From Bacteroidetes bacterium UBA6161 (GTDB lineage: Bacteria; Bacteroidota; Bacteroidia; NS11-12g; UBA955): a stretch of DNA of 19,660 nucleotides. The stretch covers positions 1 to 19,660 of the forward strand of contig DIUJ01000026.1 of the NCBI GenBank assembly GCA_002422315.1, written 5' to 3'. Below the pieces are notes generated by a model, which was not told the origin of the DNA, did not search any database, and worked only from the letters and a program-made list of their open reading frames with translations. Shown here piece by piece: positions 1 to 6,892 of this stretch (position 1 is the stretch's first letter; each line of letters begins with the position of its first letter). Position numbers and translations under genes: made by a program.

Positions 1-50
1 CTCCAAAAAGCGTGTAAAATGATTTGAATAAATGTGTATTAATTTTTTTG

Positions 51-58
51 CATCTTTG
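51..58 (+). promoter_or_regulatory. Possible -7 promoter element for the exported protein at 76
   Basis: CATCTTTG differs by one base from the Bacteroidota -7 consensus TAnnTTTG and ends 17 nt before the ATG. A TTTG at 23-26 could be the -33 element, but the 24-nt spacer is long. Weak to moderate. Confidence 0.4.
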
Positions 59-75
59 TATAAACAAACACACTA

Positions 76-624
76 ATGAAAACTATTTTTCGAATGTTTC
101 CAATGCTTCTCATTTTTGCAAATAGCCTTAGGCTTAGCGCAGAAAATGAAACTGACAGTATTTACAAAAAGGAAATAAACCGCTACAGCATCTATGCAAC
201 AGCTGGTTTTTTCCCTATTTATGCCATTGCCAATGGAAATTTCGAAGTAAAACTTTCATCTAAGCCCAGAACCATGGCACACTATATAGGACTGAAAACA
301 AGTGTAGGATATTGGGAATCCATGCTTTCAACGGGTCAGCAAGTTGGCTTAGGTCTCGCCACTTTAAGTGGGAAAAAAGCAAATCACCTGGAAGTATATG
401 CAGGCATTACAAGTATTTTGGACACAGAACAATACCAAAGGCATCTCGATTATCCAGACAACTTCCCCAACCAACAACCCGTTTACTTTAAAAATTATGT
501 TTACTTTTGGCCTGCTTTCTCCTTGGGATACCGATACCAAAAACCTCAGAAACCAATTATTTTCAGAACTGGCTTGGGCTATCCCGATGCCGTATATGTA
601 AGCCTAGGGTATTCCTTTAACTAA
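76..624 (+). CDS. Exported beta-barrel-like hypothetical protein
   Basis: A 182-residue protein of unknown function. Residues 1-22 look like a signal peptide (MK, a hydrophobic stretch, then LRLSA before ENETDS), so it is probably exported. The mature part has alternating hydrophobic and aromatic strands (SLGYRYQ, FRTGLGYP) and ends in LGYSFN with Phe next to last, the pattern of small outer-membrane beta-barrels. No catalytic motif is visible. The ATG follows a CAnnTTTG box by 17 nt, giving a short leader. It is monocistronic and converges on rsmE. Barrel topology is inferred from composition; a periplasmic beta-sandwich cannot be excluded. Confidence 0.7.
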   Translation: MKTIFRMFPMLLIFANSLRLSAENETDSIYKKEINRYSIYATAGFFPIYAIANGNFEVKLSSKPRTMAHYIGLKTSVGYWESMLSTGQQVGLGLATLSGKKANHLEVYAGITSILDTEQYQRHLDYPDNFPNQQPVYFKNYVYFWPAFSLGYRYQKPQKPIIFRTGLGYPDAVYVSLGYSFN

Positions 625-712
625 TGGCAGATAGGCTCTTAGAAATAGGATTTTGAATTATACTTTCTTTGCACTTCTTTGAAATCTGAGGGAAAACAAC
701 TTTGCTTTCTAA

Positions 713-738
713 GAGAGAAAATTCTACAATTGTAGAAT
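713..738 (-). terminator. Palindrome downstream of rsmE, possible weak terminator
   Basis: Positions 721-738 form a perfect 18-bp palindrome (ATTCTACAATTGTAGAAT) in the gap between two convergent genes. On the minus strand it folds as a 7-bp stem with an AATT loop followed by TTTTCTCTC, so it could end the rsmE transcript. The stem is AT-rich, and the site might instead be a protein-binding palindrome. Confidence 0.4.
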
Positions 739-754
739 GTATAAAAGAAAAAAA

Positions 755-1453
755 CTAATTCAGAGCAGAATGAGCAGCTAGTGCGAACAAAGCTGCCGTT
801 TCTGTTCTAAATCTTTGTTTTCCTAAATCCATTGCCACCAAACCATTTTCTAGTGCATTTTGATATTCAAGCTCCGTAAAATCTCCTTCAGGACCAACCC
901 AGAGTGCAATAATTTCATGTCCCTGCATGGATTTAACAGTTGATTTTGGAAAGCCTTCCGGACAAGCAGCAATATATTTGGGAACTTCTTTGGGTACTAT
1001 ACTTAGCGATTCCTTAAATTTATACTCCCCCAATTCTGGCAGAAAAAGTTGCTTGCTTTGCTTCATTGCAGAGATTGCAATTTTTGTAACCCTATCCAAG
1101 TTCATTCTTTTTCTCTCTGTCCTATCGCAGTATATAAAGCCTATTTTTTTTACCCCAATTTCTACTGCTTTTTCTACCATCCATTCTATTCTGTCAGCAT
1201 TTTTGGTAGGACTTACAAATAAGTGCATACCTATATTTTTGGGTTCTTCTTTACAAATTACTTTCTGTATGTAAACCAACCCAGATTTTAGAGATTGCTG
1301 TTCTAACAAACAATCATACATACCCCCTTTCCCATCCAAAACCTGAATTGAGTCTCCAACTTTATATCTCAATACCTTTGTACAATGCCTTATTTCTTCA
1401 GCATCCATTTGTATAATCTGATCAGTGAGCAGAGTCCCATAAAAATAATTCAT
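755..1453 (-). CDS. rsmE: 16S rRNA (uracil(1498)-N(3))-methyltransferase RsmE
   Basis: RsmE uses S-adenosylmethionine to methylate N3 of U1498 in 16S rRNA, in the decoding region of the assembled 30S subunit. The 232-residue length is usual. An N-terminal PUA-like segment (about 1-70, with HCTKVLRYKVGD) precedes the SPOUT knot domain. Visible family motifs are SPTKNADRIEWMVEKAVEIG (81-100), AMKQS (129-133), the SAM-binding loop VGPEGDFT (186-193) and the knot motif LGKQRFRTETA (210-220). A CAnnTTTG promoter box ends only 4 nt before the ATG, suggesting a leaderless or nearly leaderless mRNA. It is divergent from the lipoprotein gene at 1537. Confidence 0.95.
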   Translation of the reverse strand: MNYFYGTLLTDQIIQMDAEEIRHCTKVLRYKVGDSIQVLDGKGGMYDCLLEQQSLKSGLVYIQKVICKEEPKNIGMHLFVSPTKNADRIEWMVEKAVEIGVKKIGFIYCDRTERKRMNLDRVTKIAISAMKQSKQLFLPELGEYKFKESLSIVPKEVPKYIAACPEGFPKSTVKSMQGHEIIALWVGPEGDFTELEYQNALENGLVAMDLGKQRFRTETAALFALAAHSALN

Positions 1454-1457
1454 GCTG

Positions 1458-1465
1458 CAAAAATG
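1458..1465 (-). promoter_or_regulatory. -7 promoter element of rsmE
   Basis: On the minus strand CATTTTTG (one mismatch to TAnnTTTG) is followed by CAGC and then the rsmE ATG. In Bacteroidota transcription begins a few bases after this box, which would put the start at or beside the ATG. Confidence 0.45.
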
Positions 1466-1513
1466 ATAAAAAGCATAGCATTCGCCAAGTATTCTTTTTT
1501 GTTTAGCAATTTG

Positions 1514-1521
1514 TATCTTTG
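1514..1521 (+). promoter_or_regulatory. -7 promoter element of the small lipoprotein gene
   Basis: TATCTTTG matches TAnnTTTG exactly and ends 15 nt before the ATG at 1537. No clear TTTG is present at the expected -33 distance; TTC at 1492-1494 is the closest. Confidence 0.6.
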
Positions 1522-1536
1522 CTTAATTAAAATCAC

Positions 1537-1926
1537 ATGAAGTACCTACCTATTTTTTTAATTTTAAGTTTGGCATTTGGTTCATGCAAGGAAAAATGTA
1601 AAGATGCAATTTGCACTATGGAATTTGCCATAGTTGGGGTTACAATAGAAAGCAGTAACAATCCAAATTTAGAAGGCATTACAACGAGAACGAGTTTTTC
1701 AGGTTCTGGGAATGTAATTCATGACCAAGGGGAACCTTTTCATTTAAATAACTTTAGAATTATAGATGATTCCGACTTAGAAAAGATTGGATTCAATAAT
1801 CAAAAGAGTGTTTTATTTGAAGTTTTTTTAAATCAAAAACTTATACATAGTGAAACATATATAGTAGGTGCGGATTGTTGCCATGTTCGCAAAGAATCTG
1901 GCAAAGACAACATTGTGCTTGATTAA
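1537..1926 (+). CDS. Small lipoprotein, unknown function
   Basis: A 129-residue predicted lipoprotein. A short signal peptide is followed by Cys17 in AFGSC, a Bacteroidota-style lipobox, so the mature protein should be acylated there and anchored in the inner or outer membrane. The mature part is rich in beta-strand-like segments and carries four more cysteines: C21 and C26 near the anchor and an adjacent pair C114-C115 in GADCCHVRKESGK near the C-terminus. That last motif is reminiscent of a small lipoprotein family of unknown function in this phylum (from memory). No enzyme motif is visible. It is a single gene with its own promoter, divergent from rsmE and convergent with the hydrolase 25 nt downstream. 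Confidence 0.8.
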   Translation: MKYLPIFLILSLAFGSCKEKCKDAICTMEFAIVGVTIESSNNPNLEGITTRTSFSGSGNVIHDQGEPFHLNNFRIIDDSDLEKIGFNNQKSVLFEVFLNQKLIHSETYIVGADCCHVRKESGKDNIVLD

Positions 1927-1951
1927 TTCTGTTTGTAAAGGGAAAGAATTG

Positions 1952-2599
1952 TCAAATAATTTTTTCTAACAATCGCGACAATTCACTGGCTTTGTTATGG
2001 GTCATAAAATGCCCGCCATTTTCTATAGTGAAATCGGAATCAGCAAAAACAAAAGGAAGTACTTTGTCGTTGGTGCCATGTATATGCACAGTGTTTGGTG
2101 GAATAAAATCATTTTCCCAATGCACTATTTGGCCAATAGCCCATTGAATATAATCGGGGTCGGAGTTTTGTACATATTGTTGTAACAGATTTTCCTCTTC
2201 TTTATTTTCCGGACCCATGGCCCAATGAATCAGTTTATTATATTTAAAATACCAAGATTTTGGTAGAATTTTATCCAATTTTAGCCAGCCCAAAAATCTC
2301 ATATAAAAGGGAATTTGCTTAAATGTTTTTGCAGAAGAAATTAATATTACTTTTTCTGTATTTGTAAACTTTGCAATTTCTATTGCCAACATACCACCGA
2401 AAGAGAGCCCAACCAAGATTGGATTTGGGTGTTTTATTTGTGCAGCCATTCTAACTGCATAGCTTTGAATACTTTCATTGGCCAATGGTTTTATCCACTC
2501 CATATAAAAAAGCTCCGCACCATGAATAACTATATTTTCAAATATCTTCTTATCTGCACCTAAGCCAGAAATAAAATAAATAATTTTAGAAGAATGCAT
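1952..2599 (-). CDS. Alpha/beta hydrolase
   Basis: A 215-residue alpha/beta-hydrolase-fold protein, presumably cytoplasmic as no signal peptide is visible; substrate unknown. The nucleophile elbow is GLSFGG (64-69), with Ser66 as nucleophile. The probable acid is Asp178 in HGTNDKVLP and the catalytic His is His197 in GGHFMT. SGLGADKKIF (11-20) follows the first strand and would form the oxyanion-hole loop. The compact size and the Trp/Lys-rich cap (100-165) resemble small carboxylesterase-like or YheT/BioH-like hydrolases, but nothing fixes the substrate. A perfect TAACTTTG box ends 4 nt upstream of the ATG, so the message is probably leaderless. Monocistronic. Confidence 0.85.
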   Translation of the reverse strand: MHSSKIIYFISGLGADKKIFENIVIHGAELFYMEWIKPLANESIQSYAVRMAAQIKHPNPILVGLSFGGMLAIEIAKFTNTEKVILISSAKTFKQIPFYMRFLGWLKLDKILPKSWYFKYNKLIHWAMGPENKEEENLLQQYVQNSDPDYIQWAIGQIVHWENDFIPPNTVHIHGTNDKVLPFVFADSDFTIENGGHFMTHNKASELSRLLEKII

Positions 2600-2603
2600 G
2601 ATG

Positions 2604-2611
2604 CAAAGTTA
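2604..2611 (-). promoter_or_regulatory. -7 promoter element of the alpha/beta hydrolase
   Basis: TAACTTTG on the minus strand is an exact TAnnTTTG match, followed by CATC and the ATG. The expected start site coincides with the start codon. Confidence 0.6.
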
Positions 2612-2715
2612 ATCAATACCAATTGAAAATAAATAGATTAATCTACAATTCTGACCCTACACCCCCCACATCCCATATACAGAGTAAAATTTTAGATAAA
2701 CTGACTAGAAATAAA

Positions 2716-2745
2716 TTTCAATGACAAACAAAAAGAGTATTTTTG
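2716..2745 (+). promoter_or_regulatory. gcvP promoter (-33 TTTC and -7 TATTTTTG)
   Basis: TATTTTTG at 2738-2745 matches TAnnTTTG exactly. TTTC at 2716-2719 lies 18 nt upstream, in the usual -33 spacing. An in-frame TTG at 2743-2745 is part of the -7 box itself and so cannot be the translation start. The ATG at 2764 lies 18 nt downstream of the box. Confidence 0.65.
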
Positions 2746-2763
2746 CTACCGTTTTTAAACACT

Positions 2764-5646
2764 ATGAAACTTTCATCCAATCTACACTTTTCATTTGCTC
2801 AAAGGCACAATGGCCCCAATAGCAAAGAGACCAACCAAATGTTAGAAACACTTGGTTTAGACAACATAGAACAACTTATAGAAAAAACGGTACCCTCGAG
2901 TATACGGTTGCAAAAGGATATGAACCTAAGTCCTGCAATAACAGAGGCCGAACTTTTGGAGCAATTGAAAGAAATAGGCAGTAAAAATGAGTTATTTAAC
3001 CACTACATAGGAATGGGATATTACGATACCCATGTACCTACAGTGATTTTGCGTAACATAATGGAAAACCCAGGATGGTATACCCAATATACTCCTTATC
3101 AAGCAGAGATAGCACAAGGCAGATTAGAAGCTTTGCTAAACTACCAAACCATGGTTATAGACCTTACTGGAATGGAAATAGCTAACGCTTCTCTTTTAGA
3201 CGAAGCTACCGCAGCGGCCGAAGCAATGAGTATGTTTCATAACTTATCAAACAACAAAAACTCTTTCAAATTTTTTGTAGATGAAAATACATTTCCTCAA
3301 ACCATAGATGTAATAAGAACTAGAGCTTTGCCACTAGGCTGGGAAGTGGTAGTAGGAAATTTTGAAACAACAATCCTAAACGAAGAATTTTTTGGCGCTT
3401 ACGTTCAGTATCCAAACAATTTTGGAGAAATAAAAGACTACAGCAAATTTACTGAAAAAGCACATTCTGCTGGTGTAATGGTATGTGCTGGTGCAGATTT
3501 GCTTTCGCTTACACTGTTAACCCCTCCTGGAGAATGGGGCGCAGACTGTGTTATTGGTTCTGCCCAAAGATTTGGTGTGCCTATGGGATTCGGCGGACCA
3601 CATGCTGCTTTTTTTGCAACTAAAGATGAATTTAAAAGACAGATACCAGGAAGAATTATTGGTGTTTCCATAGACCGTTTGGAAAATAGAGCTTTAAGAA
3701 TGGCCCTTCAAACCAGAGAACAACATATAAGAAGACAAAGTGCTACAAGCAATATTTGCACTTCTCAAGTATTGTTGGCAATTATGGCAAGTATGTATGC
3801 TGTTTACCATGGTCCAAAAGGCTTACACCAAATTGCTGCAAAAACCTATGCAGCGGCTCAATCTCTTGAAAATGCTCTGGTAGGACTTGGTTTTAAACAA
3901 CTAAATAAAAACTATTTCGATACATTGCTAATAGAAAACAATGGACAAACTGAAAAAATTCGTTCTTTAGCAATCCAACATAAAATCAATTTCAGATATT
4001 TTGAAGATGGAAAAATCGGTATTTCTTTGGATGAAACAACTGGAAACAAAGAACTGAAAGCAATAATCAATGTATTTGAGAAAACGGTGAACAATACAAG
4101 TTCTATTCATGAAATTAGTACTAGTGTAGAACTTAAATGGACTGCTAATTTAATTAGAACTAGTGCCTATTTAACCCACGAAGTTTTCAATTCGCACCAC
4201 AGCGAACACCAAATGCTAAGATACATAAAGCACTTAGAATCTAAGGACCTTTCTTTGTGTCACAGTATGATTTCATTGGGAAGCTGCACCATGAAACTAA
4301 ATGCAACTACGGAAATGATTCCTGTTACTTGGCCAGAATTCAATAGTTTGCATCCTTTCTGCCCAAGCGAACAACGCAAAGGTTATGAGCAGATATTAGA
4401 AACTTTGTCTGCTGATTTAGCTGAAATCACAGGGCTACCGGGTGTTTCTCTACAACCAAATGCTGGTGCTCAAGGAGAATATACTGGTTTGCTAGTGGTT
4501 AGAGAATATTTAAACCACAAAGGAGAAGGACATAGAAACATTGCGCTTATCCCAGAATCTGCTCACGGAACCAACCCTGCAAGTGCTGTAATGGCTGGTA
4601 TGAAAGTAGTTGTTGTAAAAACAGATGCTTTGGGTAACGTAGATTTTGAAGACCTAAAAGCAAAAGCTGAATTGCATAAGGACAACCTAGCTGTTTTAAT
4701 GGTTACCTACCCTTCTACTTTTGGTGTGTTTGAAGAAAGAATTAAAGATATAACAGCACTTATCCATTCCTTTGGAGGGCAAGTATACATGGATGGTGCA
4801 AACATGAATGCACAAGTGGGTATAACTAGTCCTGCTGCTATAGGAGCCGATGTGTGCCATTTAAATCTTCACAAGACCTTCTGCATACCCCATGGTGGCG
4901 GTGGTCCTGGAATGGGTCCAATTTGCGTTGCATCCCATTTACAACCATTCCTTCCTGGTCACGTTGTAGTAGAAACTGGAGGGGAACATTCCATAGGGGC
5001 AGTTTCTGCTGCGCCATTTGGAAGTGCAAGTATTCTACTTATTTCTTATACCTATATCAAACTTATGGGTCCTAACGGTTTAAAAGAAGCTACCGAAATA
5101 GCTATTTTAAATGCCAATTATATGAAAGTTAGATTGGAATCTGTTTACAAAACAGCTTTTTCTGGCAAAAATGGATATGCTGCACACGAATTTATTCTAG
5201 ATACAAGAGTATTTAAAAACGACAGTGGGATTGAAGCTGAAGATATTGCTAAAAGAATGATGGACTATGGTTTCCACGCTCCTACCCTCTCTTTCCCTAT
5301 TGCTGGAACCCTAATGATTGAACCAACAGAAAGCGAGTCTAAAGAAGAACTAGACAGATTTATTGATACCTTGCTAAAAATAAGAGAAGAAATTGCAGAA
5401 ATAGAATCTGGTGTTTATAGCAAAGAAGACAATGTTCTAAAAAATGCACCACACACAGCACAAGAAGTAACTTCTGATAATTGGAACCATAGCTACAGCA
5501 GACAAAAAGCAGCTTTTCCAGCAGATTTTGTAATTGCAAAGAAATTCTGGCCTACTGTTGCTAGAGTAAACAGCACATACGGGGATAGAAATCTTGTATG
5601 TTCTTGCCTGCCAGTAGAAGCGTATGCTAATGAAAGTGCTTCTTAA
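2764..5646 (+). CDS. gcvP: Glycine dehydrogenase (decarboxylating), P protein of the glycine cleavage system
   Basis: A full-length single-chain P protein (960 residues from the ATG). It is the PLP-dependent subunit that decarboxylates glycine and passes the aminomethyl group to the lipoyl arm of H protein, releasing CO2; the system feeds one-carbon units to tetrahydrofolate. RHNGPN begins the N-terminal half. The C-terminal half contains GSCTMKLNATTEM, ESAHGTNPASA and the PLP lysine, Lys704, in NLHKTFCIPHGGGGPG. The C-terminus has NSTYGDRNLVCSC, typical of the family. An in-frame TTG 21 nt upstream is rejected because it lies in the promoter. gcvT and gcvH are not in the window, so the gene stands alone between its own promoter and terminator. 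Confidence 0.97.
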   Translation: MKLSSNLHFSFAQRHNGPNSKETNQMLETLGLDNIEQLIEKTVPSSIRLQKDMNLSPAITEAELLEQLKEIGSKNELFNHYIGMGYYDTHVPTVILRNIMENPGWYTQYTPYQAEIAQGRLEALLNYQTMVIDLTGMEIANASLLDEATAAAEAMSMFHNLSNNKNSFKFFVDENTFPQTIDVIRTRALPLGWEVVVGNFETTILNEEFFGAYVQYPNNFGEIKDYSKFTEKAHSAGVMVCAGADLLSLTLLTPPGEWGADCVIGSAQRFGVPMGFGGPHAAFFATKDEFKRQIPGRIIGVSIDRLENRALRMALQTREQHIRRQSATSNICTSQVLLAIMASMYAVYHGPKGLHQIAAKTYAAAQSLENALVGLGFKQLNKNYFDTLLIENNGQTEKIRSLAIQHKINFRYFEDGKIGISLDETTGNKELKAIINVFEKTVNNTSSIHEISTSVELKWTANLIRTSAYLTHEVFNSHHSEHQMLRYIKHLESKDLSLCHSMISLGSCTMKLNATTEMIPVTWPEFNSLHPFCPSEQRKGYEQILETLSADLAEITGLPGVSLQPNAGAQGEYTGLLVVREYLNHKGEGHRNIALIPESAHGTNPASAVMAGMKVVVVKTDALGNVDFEDLKAKAELHKDNLAVLMVTYPSTFGVFEERIKDITALIHSFGGQVYMDGANMNAQVGITSPAAIGADVCHLNLHKTFCIPHGGGGPGMGPICVASHLQPFLPGHVVVETGGEHSIGAVSAAPFGSASILLISYTYIKLMGPNGLKEATEIAILNANYMKVRLESVYKTAFSGKNGYAAHEFILDTRVFKNDSGIEAEDIAKRMMDYGFHAPTLSFPIAGTLMIEPTESESKEELDRFIDTLLKIREEIAEIESGVYSKEDNVLKNAPHTAQEVTSDNWNHSYSRQKAAFPADFVIAKKFWPTVARVNSTYGDRNLVCSCLPVEAYANESAS

Positions 5647-5668
5647 TTAAACTTTTAACCTAATATTT

Positions 5669-5702
5669 AAAAGTCGTTTCTTAACAGGAACGACTTTTTT
5701 TT
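5669..5702 (+). terminator. Intrinsic terminator of gcvP
   Basis: AAGTCGTT (5671-5678) pairs with AACGACTT (5689-5696), extended by a C-G and a wobble pair inside and two A-T pairs outside. The loop is about 6 nt, followed by a run of T to 5702. It starts about 23 nt after the stop codon. Confidence 0.9.
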
Positions 5703-6306
5703 GCGCCAAACTCCGCTAAATAGTCTTTCCACTCTCTTAAAATTTGTAATAAAGCATTGAACAATCTAATGCTCAAATACAACTAAGTGTATTAACCCAT
5801 TTGGGTGTGTATATGAGTGTATAGTCTCTGAAAATAAACAACATAGACTAATTCAAAATGCAGGCATTATATATGCTACAGAAGCTTAAGGAACTAAATT
5901 AACCTCCAATAAGTCTTTTTCAACTATAGATGCAAAAAGACTAAAATGCTTAAAAATAATTTTCTTGACAATTTACCTTGGGATTTTCTTAAACTCAAAT
6001 TGGAATAAACCGAACTTGATTCCTGGTGTATATAATTACTGAAACCAAACTAGCTGTTGGTTTATAAAAATAGTCTTGAAAAATGCCACCAATATAGGGC
6101 GCGCCATGTAAATTTTAAACTTAGCCAAATAAAGTTACGGACAGAGTTAAATTTGGCATGCAAAACAATGTAAAAGAAAAGATTTTAAATACAAATTAAA
6201 TAGTCTAAAATTGGATGAGCTTATAAATCAAAAAAATAGCGATCATAGAAAATAGCTCAAACCTTGCGTAACACAGACACAAACCAATAAACCAACCCAA
6301 ATACCT
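5703..6306 (+). other. Non-coding gap with several inverted repeats upstream of the AraC gene
   Basis: I see no supported gene here. It holds four inverted repeats: AGCATT/AATGCT (5753-5773), AGTCTTTTT/AAAAAGACT (5912-5942, perfect 9 bp with a 13-nt loop), AAACCAA/TTGGTTT (6042-6063, 8-nt loop) and GCCAAAT/ATTTGGC (6124-6157). None has a proper T-tract after it on the plus strand. The region may hold the AraC promoter and operator sites, or a small RNA. Confidence 0.5.
6148..6155 (+). promoter_or_regulatory. Candidate -7 element for the regulator-kinase operon
   Basis: TAAATTTG matches TAnnTTTG exactly and overlaps the right arm of the GCCAAAT/ATTTGGC inverted repeat (6124-6130 and 6151-6157). 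If used, the leader would be about 150 nt. No -33 TTTG is seen, so this is tentative. Confidence 0.3.
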
Positions 6307-6873
6307 ATGAAGATATATATTAAATACATGGTCAGTAAAAGGTGTAAAATTGCAGTAAGGGATGTTTTAAATAAACTAGGGCTTCACTTTATGCCTATAG
6401 AATTAGGAGAGGTTGAAATAATGGAAGAGCTTACAGATTTGCAAAAAGACAAGCTAAAAGAGGCATTGCAAATTACTGGTTTGGAACTTATGGACGACAA
6501 CAGAGCAATTTTAATTGAAAAAACTAAAGTTGTGATTATAGAGATGATACACCATACCGATGAGTTTTTAAGGGTAAATTATTCCGATTATATAAGCAAC
6601 AAATTAGAGCAGAACTATATTCAACTATCAAAGCTTTTTTCGGAAGTACAAGGCACTACTATAGAGCAGTTTATAATTCTTCATAAAATAGAAAGAATAA
6701 AAGAACTAATTATATATGACGAATTGAATATTACAGAAATAGCAAGGAAAATGAATTACAGTAGTGTAGCACACTTATCCAGCCAATTTAAAAAAATGAC
6801 TGGACTTAGTCCATCTCATTTCAAACAACTAAAGAACAAAAGAAGGAAAGCATTAGAAGAAATAGGGGTATAA
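6307..6873 (+). CDS. AraC-family regulator with ferredoxin-like (HMA-like) N-terminal domain
   Basis: A 188-residue protein, far shorter than classical AraC regulators (about 290). The C-terminal part (about 80-180) is an AraC DNA-binding domain with two helix-turn-helix units: TIEQFIILHKIERIKELI, then LNITEIARKMNYSSVAHLSSQFKKMTGLSPSHFK (first half 131-150). The N-terminal 65 residues resemble a heavy-metal-associated ferredoxin-like fold (MKIYIKYMVSKRC followed by LGEVEI). In the homologues I remember from this phylum that loop reads CxxC; here the first Cys is Ser10 and only Cys13 remains, so metal binding is doubtful. It lies 19 nt upstream of the hybrid kinase and is probably co-transcribed. 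The regulator's targets are unknown; the adjacent surface and stress operons are candidates. Confidence 0.88.
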   Translation: MKIYIKYMVSKRCKIAVRDVLNKLGLHFMPIELGEVEIMEELTDLQKDKLKEALQITGLELMDDNRAILIEKTKVVIIEMIHHTDEFLRVNYSDYISNKLEQNYIQLSKLFSEVQGTTIEQFIILHKIERIKELIIYDELNITEIARKMNYSSVAHLSSQFKKMTGLSPSHFKQLKNKRRKALEEIGV

Positions 6874-6892
6874 AAATTATAAAACAAAAGAA

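Noticed and set aside
927..1274. Plus-strand open frame across rsmE
   Set aside because: It is antisense to a well-supported gene, with composition typical of a shadow frame and no promoter.
5860..5904. 14-codon frame (starting MQALYMLQKL) in the gap after gcvP
   Set aside because: Too short, with no promoter or homology signal.
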